A stretch of DNA of 64,000 nt from Dendrocalamus latiflorus (GCA_017311315.1 CM029666.1:3334214-3398213); one strand, 5' to 3'; positions 1 through 11,395 are shown, numbered from the stretch's first letter. The notes: generated by a model from the letters alone, not told the origin. Translations and numbers: made by a program.

Positions 1-1187
1 TTTGTTATTCCTTGCTTGGTTCCAATAGCATGCGGCCTCTGTAGCATGGACACGTGTCAAAACAGCCGTATCCGTGTCCGATACGTGTTGGACACGGATA
101 CGACACGGACACGTCTTGGACACGTGTCAGCGACGTATCGGCCGATTTTGGAATTAATTTTAATTATTAAAATTCTCGACACGTGTCGGACATAGTAAAT
201 ATATGAGTCGGACACGGCCTGGACACAGCTGGTCTAGGAATGGCCTAGGACACGACCAGCCCATACCGTGCGTGCGTTGCCCTAACCCTAACCATAAGTG
301 CTGATTCCTCCCGGCTCCCGAGCGCCTCATTCCCATCGGCCACTCTTGCTTCTCCGCATCGGCCTCTCGTGCCGCCGCCTGCTCCCGCTGGCTCCCGCAT
401 CTCGCTGCCGCCTGCTCCCGCCGCCCGCTCCCGCTGCCTCCCGCACCTCTCCGCTGCCTCCATCTTCTCACTCGCATCTCCTCTGCCCGCCGGCTCCCAC
501 ATCTCGCCGCCAACTACATCTCCCGCGTCTTGCCGCCGACTACATCCTCCTGTGCGCTGCCAGCTCCCGCATCTCCTCCCGTCAGCCGCCGACTTGAAGA
601 TTTCGGCCGTGCGCCGCCAGCTTTCTCCCACGCGCCGCCAGCGTCCCCACTGCTACCTCCCCTGCGTCCCCGCTGCCGCCTCCCTGACGTCCCCAGCACC
701 GAGGTATCATCTCCCAGGTTAATGGAATTCTTATTTCTGGAAATGGTATTCACATCAACAATTGTCGTTAGGATTAACAAAACAATTCATGAGGTACATA
801 TTCCGAGTATACACTTTACAAATTACAAGTTTACAATTTACATTATTTCAGTTTAATAAGTATGTGAAAACATAGAAAATAATACATACATATGTATATA
901 TATAATTTATTTATTATTTAAATATATATAGCCGTGTCGCCGTATCGGTATTTTTGGGAAAACGGTGAATTCCCGTGTCGGTGTCGTGTCGCCGTATTCG
1001 TGTCCGTACATCATAGCATGCGGCAGCTCCTTATATAGATGGGCTCCCCTAACAGTCTAACAGATAGAATCTAATCTTAATCATATCTCTAACAAATAGA
1101 AACTAATATCATATCTCTAACAAATAGAAACTAATATCTAACTTCCTAATAATAAACCGATTGGACCCAGGGCCCATGCTCATGACA
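1..1187 (-). repeat. 3' LTR, partial and split by an inserted DNA transposon
   Basis: Positions 1-36 and 1025-1187 together match the right-hand LTR. The outermost ~98 bp are beyond the left edge. The 979-bp stretch at 37-1015 is foreign to the LTR and is annotated as a Mutator-like element. The LTR ends at CATGACA (1181-1187). Confidence 0.78.
37..1015. mobile_element. Mutator-like non-autonomous transposon inserted in the LTR
   Basis: The left end CTCTGTAGCATGGACACG and the reverse complement of the right end, CTATGATGTACGGACACG, form an imperfect 18-bp terminal inverted repeat. The 9-bp sequence GCATGCGGC is duplicated at 28-36 and 1016-1024, and removing 37-1024 restores the LTR. A 9-bp duplication is typical of Mutator-like elements. 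Both ends carry clustered GGACACG/CGTGTCC subterminal motifs. The centre (about 300-715) is GC-rich, open in several frames and rich in Ser, Pro and Arg codons. It could be a captured gene fragment, but I do not recognise it. No transposase is visible. Confidence 0.75.
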
Positions 1188-2990
1188 TTACACCCCTTCT
1201 GAACATGCAGCTCGTTCTCAAGCTGCTAGACGGTGGTCATAGTTGCAGTTCTAGGAAATCCTTGTTGATGACAGGGTTTGCGCTTAACATATTTTGCCGC
1301 ACCATCTTATTGACTGAATTGACACGCCTGCAGATGGGCCCCACCCAAGGTCGCACAAGGAAAGGTAAACCGAGACCGACATGGCATCATCCTCCCCGGG
1401 CTCTGCGCTCGGTTGCCACTGCTTGATCTAGAGAAAACACCTCCCGCTGGTACTCCGACGTGACGTTTGATGACAGGACGCCTCATGTTGACTCCCCGCT
1501 TGACATCTACATGCCAAAGCCCATGCCGCACCTCTGCTCCTTGTCGTCTTCACATGACATGCATGAGACCACACGAAATCAAACGAAACACACATAACAC
1601 AGTCACGTTTCCCTCTCTCTCTTTCCTTTATTACTCTGCCACTTTCCAGCTACCATCGCACATAGCACACATCGCCTTCTCCAATCCCCACCCCTGCTTC
1701 CGAGGAAGGAAACTCTAATCTTCTCCTCTCCATTGCCGCTGCAGCAGACGACGACGGCTTCGGCCACCCGAGCCTCGGCTGTCCTCGTCTCCTCCGGCGA
1801 GAACATGATGCCCAGCGTCGTCGTTGTCCCCTTCCTCGCCGTAGGCCCGTAGCCATTACCGCAGTCGCCGTCCTCTTCATCACCCATGCGTCGGTGCTTG
1901 TGCCCCAGTCGAGCCTGTGGACGACGAGCTTCCTGCTTGCTGGGTCGGTCTCCACTGCCGCCGCAACTAGGTCCTTCTTTGCCTGCCTCAGTTCAAGCGC
2001 CGCTGACCGGGACGCCATGCCGTGATTGTGCGCCCTTCGTCGCGGTGGTTGCTCCAGCTTCTTCGACGTCTAGATCTGCTCGGTCATCGCCGCCGCCACC
2101 TTCTTCAGCCTGTTCCCCGCCGCTCCACTATTGTCCTTACCTCCTCGCCGGCGCCGGCGCCACTTATCACGTCGTTCGCCCCGCCGCGGCACGATTCGGC
2201 GTCGTCACTTCCCATACCGACTCCACCGCAGCGCGCTTACGCATTGAGCATATGCTATATCGGTTATCTGAGATGACGCGACAGTCCTCACGCTTACCGA
2301 AGTGGGGGAACGTGGAGCGGAGGTCATCGGCCTCAGCCGCGTGCTGCACGACCACCACAGTCGCAGGGCTCGCCTCCGCTGCCGTGCGGAGCAGCTCCTG
2401 ATCGTCGTTGGCGCCATCCTCCGCGGGAGGCGGCACCTAGACGAGCTTCTTGGCAGGGATGCTATGAGAAGCGGTGGCGTCTTTCGGCAGAGGCACGATG
2501 GCATCCTGATTGTTGTCAACGCCGTCCTCCTCTATGGGCTCTGACACTGGCGGTTGAGCCGCTCCAGGCGGTTGATCCGCTCGCCTCTGACAGTTGAACC
2601 AAGCGGTTGGATTGGTGGTGGCAGCGGTGGAAGGGGAAGGGCCCAAGATAGCCTAGCCGCCTCTCCAAACAGTGCCTCTACAGTCACAGGGTGTAGCTTG
2701 TAACCGGTGCATCGATCCTAGAAGATGCCATGCCGGTGTCGCTTGAAGACGCAGCGCTGCCCGTGCCGGATGAAAGAGCAGCAGTAGCAGTACCGTTGCT
2801 GTGGCATGGCCACCTTTGCTCCTACCCCTTGTGTCGCCACAGATCGCGCCACAACAGCTGCTTGTGCCTTCTCCTTTGCTGCCATCATCTTCTTCAACAT
2901 GCTCTCTATATTCTTGAGTCCAACAAGGATTTTTGCATATCTAGCAATGATCTTGCCACATATTAACTCGACAGCAGAAGCCATCGTGTT

Positions 2991-3003
2991 GGCTCTGATA
3001 CCA
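2991..3003 (-). promoter_or_regulatory. tRNA-Met primer-binding site
   Basis: The minus strand reads TGGTATCAGAGCC three bases after the LTR end. This is the usual plant initiator-Met primer site of Copia-like and related non-autonomous elements. It fixes the orientation of the retrotransposon. Confidence 0.85.
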
Positions 3004-3006
3004 AAT

Positions 3007-3296
3007 TGTTATGAACCTTAGTTCATAGGGGTTAAACACTGCCGAGAGGATGGCAAGGCAGCGTCGGCGTAGAGGGAGAGGGACTAACTATAGATGAGAA
3101 TAACTTTGTTATTTCTTGTTTGGTTCCAATAGCATGCGGCAACTCCTTATATAGATGGGCTTCCTCTAACATATAAAATCTAATCTTAATCATATCTTTA
3201 ACAAATAGAAACTAATATCATATCTTCAACAAATAGAAACTAATCTCTAACTTCCTAATAATAAACCGGTTGGGCCCAAGGCCCATGCCCATGACA
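3007..3296 (-). repeat. 5' LTR of the retrotransposon
   Basis: A 290-bp repeat bounded by TG...CA. Positions from about 3105 rightward match 1-36 and 1024-1187, with scattered mismatches. The sequence just outside (CTAGC, 3297-3301) would be the target duplication, but its partner lies left of the window. Confidence 0.8.
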
Positions 3297-3993
3297 CTAG
3301 CACCCAAAATGACAAAAACAAAAAGGCAAGGGATGATGTTATAAGCATGCCTATCCAATACTTTGGCTGCATAATAAATGTCTATTGATATTTTTTGATA
3401 GGGGATACGTTTACAAGTATAGTCTCTCTTTTTGTTTCCCTACATGGTATATGCATACCAATTCTCTATTAATCTCCACACTCTGAATTGTCATCCATAG
3501 TCCATAGTTAAATGTGGATTGCAGATCTGCATCAACCCAAAAGTTGAATGAGACAAAGCATTTACACTATGAACAGTATGTCGTGAAGTTGGTTCTTAAG
3601 CAACCCAAGTTTTAAGTACAGAATCAAACTAATGGGTGGTGGTAGTTCAAATGCAATGCATATCCCAGAAGACAATCTCGAATGTTTAGCATGGTATGTG
3701 TCACACTCAGGCATGTCAGTGGTTCATATGATCGACTGAATGTACTGCTTTATCTACCCATCAAGGTGAAGTGTTAGAAGTTAGGAAGCATGGCATATAC
3801 ATTACATAGAACATTGGCATCCCAAGAAACGAACTACCAAGAATCGTCTCGAAGATCACCTAGAATACTTGATGAAGTCATATCATGAACATAGTTGCAT
3901 AGCCCTGTAACATTCCTAGAATCTCTTCACCACATGTACACTATATCGTAGTTAGCTAGTCTGTAGCTAAACAGAGAAGAGAAGAGAACTCAC
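3297..3993. other. No exon recognised; probably intron of the 3994-4530 gene
   Basis: This AT-rich stretch lies directly downstream of a splice donor on the minus strand. I found no convincing minus-strand coding exon in it. The retrotransposon beyond (1-3296) would then sit inside the intron or cut the gene. Confidence 0.4.
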
Positions 3994-4530
3994 GGCGAAA
4001 GCGACGATGGCGGTGGCGAGGGCGAGGAAGCCGTACTTGGCCATGCCCTCGGAGAGCCCGACGAACGTGCTGGCGATGCCAAACATGACCCTCCACAGCG
4101 CGATGCAGACGACGACGGCGCCGGCGCCGACGAGCACCATGTAGTTGCGCCTCCAGAAGGCTTCGACCTGAAGCCCCAAGGCCTCGCGGTACCGCGCCGC
4201 GGCGCTCCTCGCCGCCTCCACCGGCCGGCCCAGCCCCTTCACCCCCCGCCCCAGCGGCGCCAGCTTCGAGCCGCCGCTCGCGACAGACCGGACCCCGCCC
4301 ACGAGCCGCTGCGCCTGCTGCTGCGGCAGCCGCGGCGGCACCAGCATGTGCCTCAGCCCCGCCTCGGGGCGCGAGGTGGTGAAGGAACGGAAGGAGGGGG
4401 AAGAGGTGGAAGGGGAGGGGAAGTGGCGGGGGTTGCGAGCGCGGAGGGCGGCGGCGGCGGGTGAGGGGTGGACGAGGCGGCGGGTGAGGGTGTGCAGGGC
4501 TCGCCGCGAGGAGGAGAGCGCGGCCGCCAT
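3994..4530 (-). CDS. First exon of a predicted organelle-targeted membrane protein (partial)
   Basis: The start codon at 4530 opens 179 codons that end exactly at a consensus donor (GTGAGT, 3993-3988). Reading past the donor adds only a short tail (VSSLLFSV), so the protein must continue in another exon. The first ~60 residues are rich in Arg, Ser and Ala with almost no acidic residues, typical of a mitochondrial or plastid transit peptide. Two hydrophobic segments follow at about residues 130-150 and 163-179, the first introduced by the basic stretch FWRRNY. The upstream Met codons in frame give low-complexity sequence, so I chose the later one. I do not recognise the family. The remaining exons are not found between here and the retrotransposon and probably lie off the left edge. 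Confidence 0.75.
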
Positions 4531-5670
4531 GGGAGGGAGGGATCGAGATCGGGGTCGCACGCGGCGCGGGGGAGGAGAGGAAGGAGGGAAGGATGGTTTG
4601 GTGAGTCTAGAGCGCCTTGGACTTGGTGGCAGACTTTGGCTTGATTTTATGATTTTTTTTTCACTCCTTTTTTTCTGCTTGTGCTTTGATCTGTACGGCG
4701 TAGCTTCTGAGGTATTGCTCTCTGGTTTGTGACAAAACAAAAGCTGGATTTTAAATGTGGAGGGCAGAGGGCTAGCCTTTTGTTCAATTTTCATATTATT
4801 TTTTTATGTTCTCAAAATTAGAAAATTTTGTCTACAAACTAACTTTACTTATTGTGATCGATTTTGGGGTTTTTAAGTAGGGGCTTGCCTCCCAACCCCG
4901 CTTGCGGATCCAATTCCAACCTGGTTTGCCTCTAGCTTGTAGCCTTGTCCACGTTTCTCAGTGAGTTCTTTTATAGCTACGGTTGATGATTTATGGTTGT
5001 GTCTAATAGTTTTTAGCCATAACACGAGTGTTTGTATGAATGAACCAAATACCAATAAGACGCTTTGAAAAAGACTGTTCCAATAAGTTATTTCAAAAGG
5101 GCAATGAAAAAACCGTTATCTTTATTTGTTTGAAGAAAGTCATAAATTATAAGTTGAAAAAAAGGACATAGACCTAATCAACTTAAGGTTTATTTGAGTC
5201 AACTCTAAATGTTTATCTCCGGGGAAAAAGAACATATCTATTTTATTTTCTACGATAGTGGGTTAAATAACGCTACGGCATGGATGAGAAAAACAGCAAA
5301 AACCTTTGCAAGTTGTTCCAGTAAGAATTATTAGGATTTCGATAGGAACCAGGGAGGAAATAGAATAAAAACTGTGCAAATAAGGAGGACAGTTACCTAA
5401 AAGCAAACTATAGTTTGTGTGAAGTTGTTAAAACTCAAAAGCACAACTAAAATTTATCAAAATCAAGCAGGCAAAAATGCTGTATGAATACTCTCTGAAA
5501 AAACACTGGTGTGAACCAAAGTGTTGGGTGCGTGAGAGAGATAAAAGAAGGCAGGCCCCTGTCACATGGGCCCATGACTCTGGGTCTCTATGGGCTCTGT
5601 CCAGCCACACGGCTCTACTACACGACCCAGCTACCCAGGAGCTCATGTCCACGCACGCGCCGCTCCTCAC
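4531..5670. other. Upstream region of the minus-strand gene; no other gene seen
   Basis: The first ~150 bp are GC-rich and should hold the promoter and leader of the 3994-4530 gene. The rest is AT-rich with only short accidental frames. Confidence 0.5.
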
Positions 5671-5678
5671 TAGGTGAT

Positions 5679-6691
5679 TAGGGCTGTAAAAAAAGCTCGA
5701 GGCTCGCGAGCTACTCGAGTTTGGCTCGTTTTAGACTCGATTCGAGCTTGGCTCGAGCTCCAAACGAGTCGAATTCGAGCTCCATCCTAAGCTCGCGAGC
5801 TTTAACGAGCCGAACTCGAATAGCTCGCGAGCTTACAATTTTTTACCCCCCCCCCCCCCAATTCCCCACAGTCCCACACTCCTCCCGCCTCTCCTCTCAA
5901 ATCCATCCCCCGCCCAGCCCCCACGGCCCCACACGCCACACGCTGACACACCCTCCCTCCTCTCCCGTCTCCCCCACCCGCCTCCGGCCCTCCGCCTGCC
6001 CCCCACCCCTCCTCGCCGCCCCTGCCGCCGGCCGACCCCCCACTCCCGTCCCCCTCGTCGCCCTCCTCCTCTCCCCCGCCGCCGCCCCTTCTCGCCCCCC
6101 CCCCCCCGCCCCCCCGTCCCCTTCCTCTCCGCCGCCGCCGCCCCTCCTCCCCCCGCCGGCACCCCTCCTCGCCCCCCGCCGCTGCCCCCCTCTCCCGCCC
6201 CCCGTCCCCTTCCTCTCCGCCCCGCCCCCCCCCCCCCGCCGCCGACCCCTCTCCCGCCCCCCGTCTCCTTCCTCTCTCCCGTCGCCGCCCCCCGGTCCCC
6301 CTCCTCGCCCGCCGCCGCCTCTCCTCGCCCCACCGCCGCCCCTCGTCCCCCCGGTGGCCCGGCGCCCCTCCTCTCCCCCGCCGCCCCCTCCTCGACCCGG
6401 CCCGCCGCTGCCCCTCCTCGTCCCCCCCGGCGCCCCTCCTCTCCCCCGCCGCCCCTCCTCGGCTCGGATCCGGCCAGATGGCCACCCGTCCGACCGTCCC
6501 TGCAACTCGGCGCCTCGGTCACGGCTCCTCATGTACTCCCTCCGACCTCCCTACCCCCCCACAGAATCTACACGAGCCTAGCTCGAGCCGAGCTCGAGCG
6601 AGCTCGAGTTTTGTTCGAGCTGAGCTCGAGCCCAACTTCAAGTTCGATGTCGATCTCAGGCTCGCTCGAGCTCGGCTCGTTTACAGCCCTA
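5679..6691. mobile_element. hAT-type non-autonomous transposon, 1013 bp, GCTCG-rich ends
   Basis: An exact 8-bp duplication, TAGGTGAT, flanks the element at 5671-5678 and 6692-6699. The termini are TAGGGCTGTAAA on the left and its reverse complement on the right, so the inverted repeat is 12 bp and perfect. About 150 bp inside each end is packed with GCTCGAG, CGAGCC and GAGCTCGAGC motifs, the expected place for transposase binding. The centre (about 5840-6470) is a C-rich low-complexity block. It stays open in several frames on both strands only because of base composition, and I do not call it a gene. An 8-bp duplication with TAGGG ends fits the hAT superfamily. Confidence 0.85.
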
Positions 6692-6699
6692 TAGGTGAT

Positions 6700-8709
6700 G
6701 CTCTAGCATGCTTATCGCTTAAGTTTTTAAAATTATATTATAATAGTTATTAGATTTTTTAAGAAAATAAAAATAGAAAGAATTAAGAAAAAAATGAAAA
6801 AACATTATATCTACGGATGACATGAAGAAATAAGGGAAAAAATAAAAAATCTGAAAAAACTAAAAAAATCTAAAATAAACTAAAATTAGAAGCGGATGTA
6901 TTTTAAATAGCTTCTGATTTAAATAAATTTAAAAAAAAATCAGAAACTAAAACAGTTTGAACAGTCTCTTTCCCAGCGAACCGTACCGCCAAAAGGAGGA
7001 TCCCGCGCGCCTTCGCTACCGCCGCGATGGGAAGAAGACAAGAAGCCCATGCATGCATCACTGCATCCTCCTCCCTCTCGCCTTACGCATGTGTTGTCGC
7101 TCTGATCAGCAGCGATACTGCTTGCATGTTTTTGATATGGGAGGAGCTCACCGAGTTCACTACAAAGCTTTTTTTATATAATTTTGATGTCCAATGGCAG
7201 TATGGCACACAAAGATCTAAGGATAATCTAATGGCCCCAATAAAATCGACTCACAATTAGGAAAATAAATGAAACAACTTGATATGGACAAATATATATT
7301 GAACATGCGAACGAAATATATAACGGATCTAGTCGTGCAATTGCTGCTACAATGTATTGCATTTTCCTAGAAGTGGATTGTTAGCAAGAGAAATGGTCCA
7401 TAACTACGAGAAAGAAATGGCTTGAGGGGGAAAATCCTTCGCCTCCAGTCCGGTGCCGAAGCTGACAAATTAGACGCTTAATTAAAAGAAAAAACCTGCA
7501 CCAGACAAACGATTAATTAATTAATTAAACAACAGGTAAACTACCGAAATCCAGACGCAAGCAAGCAAAGGACGATGGATAAGCAGGTATCTTGTCCAGC
7601 TCGGCCACATTGCTCATTTATTGGGCATGTTTTTTTTTTAGTTTTAGCTTACGATTTTTGACTATAGTTTATATTTTTAGGCTATTCGTGAAAGAGAGTA
7701 TAGAGTAATAAAAACTCGTATATAGTTTTGGCAGATATAAGGCCCAGCTCCAAACGGCTTTAGTTTTTGGCTTTTGATGGTTCTCGGCTTTTAAGTTAGA
7801 AGTCACTTAAAACATCATTGTGTTCTAATTTCAGTTGATTTTGATTTTTTTATCTGATTCCTTTGTATTATCTGTGATGATATAACGGTTTTTCAATTTT
7901 TCTCATTTGTTTTCAATTTTCCCTTATTTTTTTAAACTAATAATTGCTAAAGTGTAATTTTAATCAAAAACTAAAAGGCACAGCCAAAATCTTAAGCAAA
8001 AAGCTATTTAGAACACCACCTAAATGAAGTCGTTATAATATATATTATAATTAACTTATAAACTATGTCTTAAAAAGATATTTTGTTTAAAATTAATTAA
8101 TGTTGAAAAATCGAAAATCACTTTTTAGAAACCGAGAAGACAAGGGTGCTTTAGGTGCCGTTCGGTTGGACTGAAAAAATGGATTATGGCTGAAATTTTA
8201 CTACATCTAACTAAAAATACACTATAATTGATGGTGGCTTATTTGATCTAATTAAATTTAAAAAATTAAAAAATAGAAAAAACAGGTTAACCCATCACAG
8301 ACAATGTACATAAATAAAAAACTGACAAAAACCTTAAAAAACTCAAAATTTATAAATAATAAAAATAAGCCAAAAGCTTAAAAAACCCGCGCCCGAAAAA
8401 AAACGAAACGGCAGAACAGAAAATCGGAAGTTATTAAAACCTCCCCCAGTCTGCTCGCACCACAGAGTTTCGGGCGACGTGGAGGTAATGGTTGGTCGAC
8501 ACGCTCATCCCGCGCGCTCGCTAGCCCAGCGCCCGGGCACCGACACGCATTGCGGAGCCCGCTCATCCTGCCCCGCCTCCCCGAAAGCCACACGCGAATA
8601 TCAGGGAGGCGAAGCGAAAGACGAAAACCCCAGGGGAGGGAGGGAGATCCCCAGACCCTAGCCCTTAGCCCTACTATCCTCCCTCTCGTCGCCGGCGGCT
8701 GCGGCGGCG
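6700..8709. other. Intergenic, AT-rich, with two copies of a dispersed repeat
   Basis: About 7745-8020 (minus sense) and 8155-8390 (plus sense) belong to a repeat family seen at least nine times in the window, recognised by a core like GTTAACCCATCACNGACAATG or its complement. The last ~250 bp before 8710 becomes GC-rich and should contain the CSN7 promoter and leader. No other gene is supported. Confidence 0.5.
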
Positions 8710-10541
8710 ATGGCGATGGACGCGGAGCGGCGGCAGGCAGAGCTGATCGAGCAGTTCTCGGCGCAGGCGGCGGCGCTGTCATCGTCGGCGCAGCTGGCGG
8801 CGCTCGTGCTCGAGGCCACCTCCCACCCGGCGCTCTTCGCCTTCTCCGAGCTCCTCTCCCTCCCCGCCCTCTCCAAGGTACCCGCTGCTTACTAATGCCC
8901 CTCTTCTCGCCGCCTGGTTAGGGTTAGGGTTTCCAGTTCCCACCGATGGGTGTCTGTTTCGAGCTGATGTGCTGTGGTGTGGCTGTTGTTTGTGCGTTCG
9001 TTGGTGCAGCTCGCGGGCACGCAGTACGCGTCGTCGCTGGACCTGCTCCGCCTCTTCGCCTACGGCACCTTGAAGGACTACAAGAGTAAGATTAGGGCCT
9101 CCCATTGCGATTCGTACATTACATTGCCCTTTGGATTGTTGCCATGCGTCCTTTGTGTTTGCCCGTTTGTTGCGTTTGTGCGTTCGTTGTGATGCATTGT
9201 CTGATCTGTCACATGTTTGGGTATTAGCCTTTTGCCCTGGACCCTAACGAGGGCAAGTGGGGGCAATTTGTTTGGAAACCCTGGATTGAGGGAATCTTAG
9301 TCATTTAGTGGATGATGATGATGCTTTGATGCTCATTTGAATTAATATCAATACAAACGTGTTTGCATATAGTGGCCTTTGTAGGTTAACTTTTGGAGGG
9401 GCCCAACATATTGATCACTCCAAAAATTCTTTTGGTCCTATAGTTTATTTTCTGCAACCATTCAAGAACACATTACATCACATCGCCACACCTGAAAACA
9501 GAGCGCACGTTACATCACATTGCCACACCTGAAAACAGAGCTTGACCTGTGGTGATCGATTTGCCCTTTTACTTGCCAATATGATTAGGGCGCGCGTTTG
9601 GCTGTTTGTAGGCAAAGTTATTATGGACATGAACTCTCTTGTGCTTGCGGGCTTCTAGCTTAATTTAGTACGTTTGTGGTTGCTAGAACTTTTACTTGTT
9701 TCATCTAACATTGCCATCAGCATAAATTGCAATTTTTAGTTTTCTGTCCGTTATTTTTTGTACTAATGTCTAACGGATAAGTGCAAGCGATGCACATTTA
9801 TTGTTTTGAGTAATTATTTTTATATGCATAGGTAATTCTGGCACCCTCCCTGCACTGTTGCCTGATCAACTCCGGAAGCTGAAGCAACTCAGTGTGCTAA
9901 CTTTGGCTGAGTCAACCAAGGTACAAATTCCGCCTAATCCTGTCTAATAATCAGAGCAATTTTGTGTAGCTCCTCTTTCTGTGGACACATATTGATGCTT
10001 GATAGCTACTTGCAGTCATGTAAACAGTAGTTATAGTGCTGCACTGTCATTTTAGGATGGCATGTATGTTGTCTAGGTTTCTCGAATCTTCTAGCGCTTT
10101 TAAGTTCTAATGGTAAATCCGTAAATGGTTTTATGCAATTCTCTGTCTGTGGAAGCCAAGTCTGAAGGTTAAAGTGGTGGTTTTTCTTTGATAAATTGAT
10201 AACCAGTGGCTGAAGGAACTTTTTTTTAATGTTATGTTGGCCTAATAAAGTCTTTACAAGATGTGTGGACATATTTTTTTTCTTTACCTGTTTAGCATGA
10301 TTGAGTGCACATTGGAAGGAACATCGCAAGGGCAGTATTTTTCCCTTTCTGCCCTATGCGATGTTTCGCTATAGACAATCATTACCATACTTGCTTGTTC
10401 TTTTCTCATTGCTTTCTTCAGGTACTACCATATGATCAACTCATGCAAGAATTGGACGTTTCCAATGTAAGAGAACTTGAAGATTTCCTCATCAATGACT
10501 GCATGTACTCGGCGAGTCCTTGCATTCTCTTTTCACATTAG
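8710..10541 (+). pseudogene. CSN7: COP9 signalosome subunit 7 (CSN7), C-terminally truncated
   Basis: Four exons are clear: 8710-8877, 9010-9085, 9832-9920 and 10422-10541, with GT-AG introns in phase. The first 141 residues match plant CSN7: the N-terminal helices starting MAMDAERRQAELIEQFSAQA, then the stretch through YGTLKDYKSNSGTLPALLPD, and the beginning of the PCI domain (LPYDQLMQEL, VRELEDFLINDCMYS). CSN7 is a scaffold subunit of the complex that removes Nedd8 from cullins. After ...CMYS the frame runs into an intron-like tail (nine residues, then TAG at 10539-10541). The normal donor position reads GCGAGT instead of GT. The rest of the PCI domain and the C-terminal helix are absent, and the next gene begins 850 bp later. 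Either this is a truncated duplicate or it makes a shortened protein. CSN7 identity is confident; loss of function is inferred. Confidence 0.85.
9473..9546. repeat. 37-bp tandem duplication in CSN7 intron 2
   Basis: Two adjacent 37-bp copies begin TTACATCACAT and share CCACACCTGAAAACAGAG, differing at a few bases. It looks like a recent local duplication. Confidence 0.8.
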
Positions 10542-10747
10542 GCACTTAAATCTCCATATGTTCTGATCTTTTGAAATCATCATTTGCCACTCATCCTCTC
10601 TTTAATATATTTATGGGAGATTCTTGCTGTAATATTTCTTCTGTGTGATGCTATTCTTTAGTCTTTAGGATCATCAATGGATTTCTTGATCCCAAAAAAC
10701 AATCGTATTTCTAGCATCAAATTTGACTATATCGCTTCTTTATACCG

Positions 10748-11075
10748 TGATCGAAGTCCCTTCCGACCACGGTGAGATCTTCGCGACGCAGTCGCAGCCT
10801 CTTCCGACCACTCACACCGTGGTTGCAGCCTTCACAACGTGGTCGTAGCCTTTATCGACCACGCTCAGCCTTCTTCAACGTGGGCAAAGGCCCTTTCGAC
10901 CACGTTCAGCTCTTCAACGTGGTCGACCTCCCACTTCTCACAACGTGGTTGAATGCCCTTACGACCACTTTCAATATTCTTCAACGTGGCCGAACTCGCT
11001 TTCAAGAAGGCTATCACCACGATGTAAGTGGTCGTAAGAAGAATTACGACCACAGAAACCATGGTCGTAAGCCCA
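10748..11075. repeat. Repeat of alternating CGACCAC / GTGGTCG words downstream of truncated CSN7
   Basis: The heptamer GTGGTCG and close variants occur about a dozen times in both orientations, spaced roughly 20-35 bp, ending in a short hairpin (GTGGTCGTAAG...TTACGACCAC, 11029-11054). The pattern resembles the subterminal repeats of plant CACTA transposons, but I see no CACTA terminus. It lies where the missing CSN7 exons would be expected and just upstream of the next gene. Confidence 0.55.
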
Positions 11076-11395
11076 CCGAATAGAATGGCAAAGTATCAAT
11101 TTTCTCTGAATGAAGTGTGAATTAATTTCTGCAATTGAAGTTATGGTAAGGCGCGCAGAGTGCGCCTAATGTTCTAGTATCCTAAAAGCGTCCAGATATT
11201 CCTCTCACTGCGACTGCGACAACGACGGCGGCGACGACGAGCACGGGACCCCTCCACCGCCTCCGCCTCGCCGCGTGTCTCCGTGCCTCCCCGACGTCGT
11301 CCTCGCCACCGCCTCCCACCGCCGACGCGGCGCCGCCGGCCCTCCGCCACCTCCGCCGCCGCCTGTGGAAGCTGCCTTCCCGTCCCCAACACCCG

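Larger units (their letters stand above)
1..3296 (-). mobile_element. Non-autonomous LTR retrotransposon, minus orientation, cut by the left edge
   Basis: Two related long terminal repeats (about 1-1187, interrupted, and 3007-3296) flank an internal region of 1.8 kb. Read on the minus strand, the right-hand repeat starts TGTCATGGGC and ends CATAACA, and is followed by a primer-binding site matching initiator Met tRNA. A purine tract (AGAAGGGG, 1200-1193) precedes the left repeat. The internal region 1188-3006 has no gag, protease, integrase or reverse transcriptase that I can recognise. It holds only short minus ORFs, the first (2984-2718, 88 aa) starting just inside the primer site and carrying a few Cys and His residues that do not make a clear zinc knuckle. 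Several substitutions between the repeats suggest a fairly old insertion. The target duplication cannot be checked because the left end is outside the window. Confidence 0.8.

Noticed and set aside
280..295. CCCTAACCCTAACC, telomere-like
   Set aside because: Only two units and not the plant CCCTAAA repeat. Chance or leader sequence.
1603..2544. Several overlapping 80-170 aa frames on both strands
   Set aside because: GC-rich interior of a non-autonomous retrotransposon. No frame shows gag or pol motifs.
5721..6581. 286-aa Pro-rich frame and three long Gly/Arg-rich frames on the other strand
   Set aside because: All arise from C-rich low-complexity DNA inside a hAT element. They are open in several frames at once with no domain.
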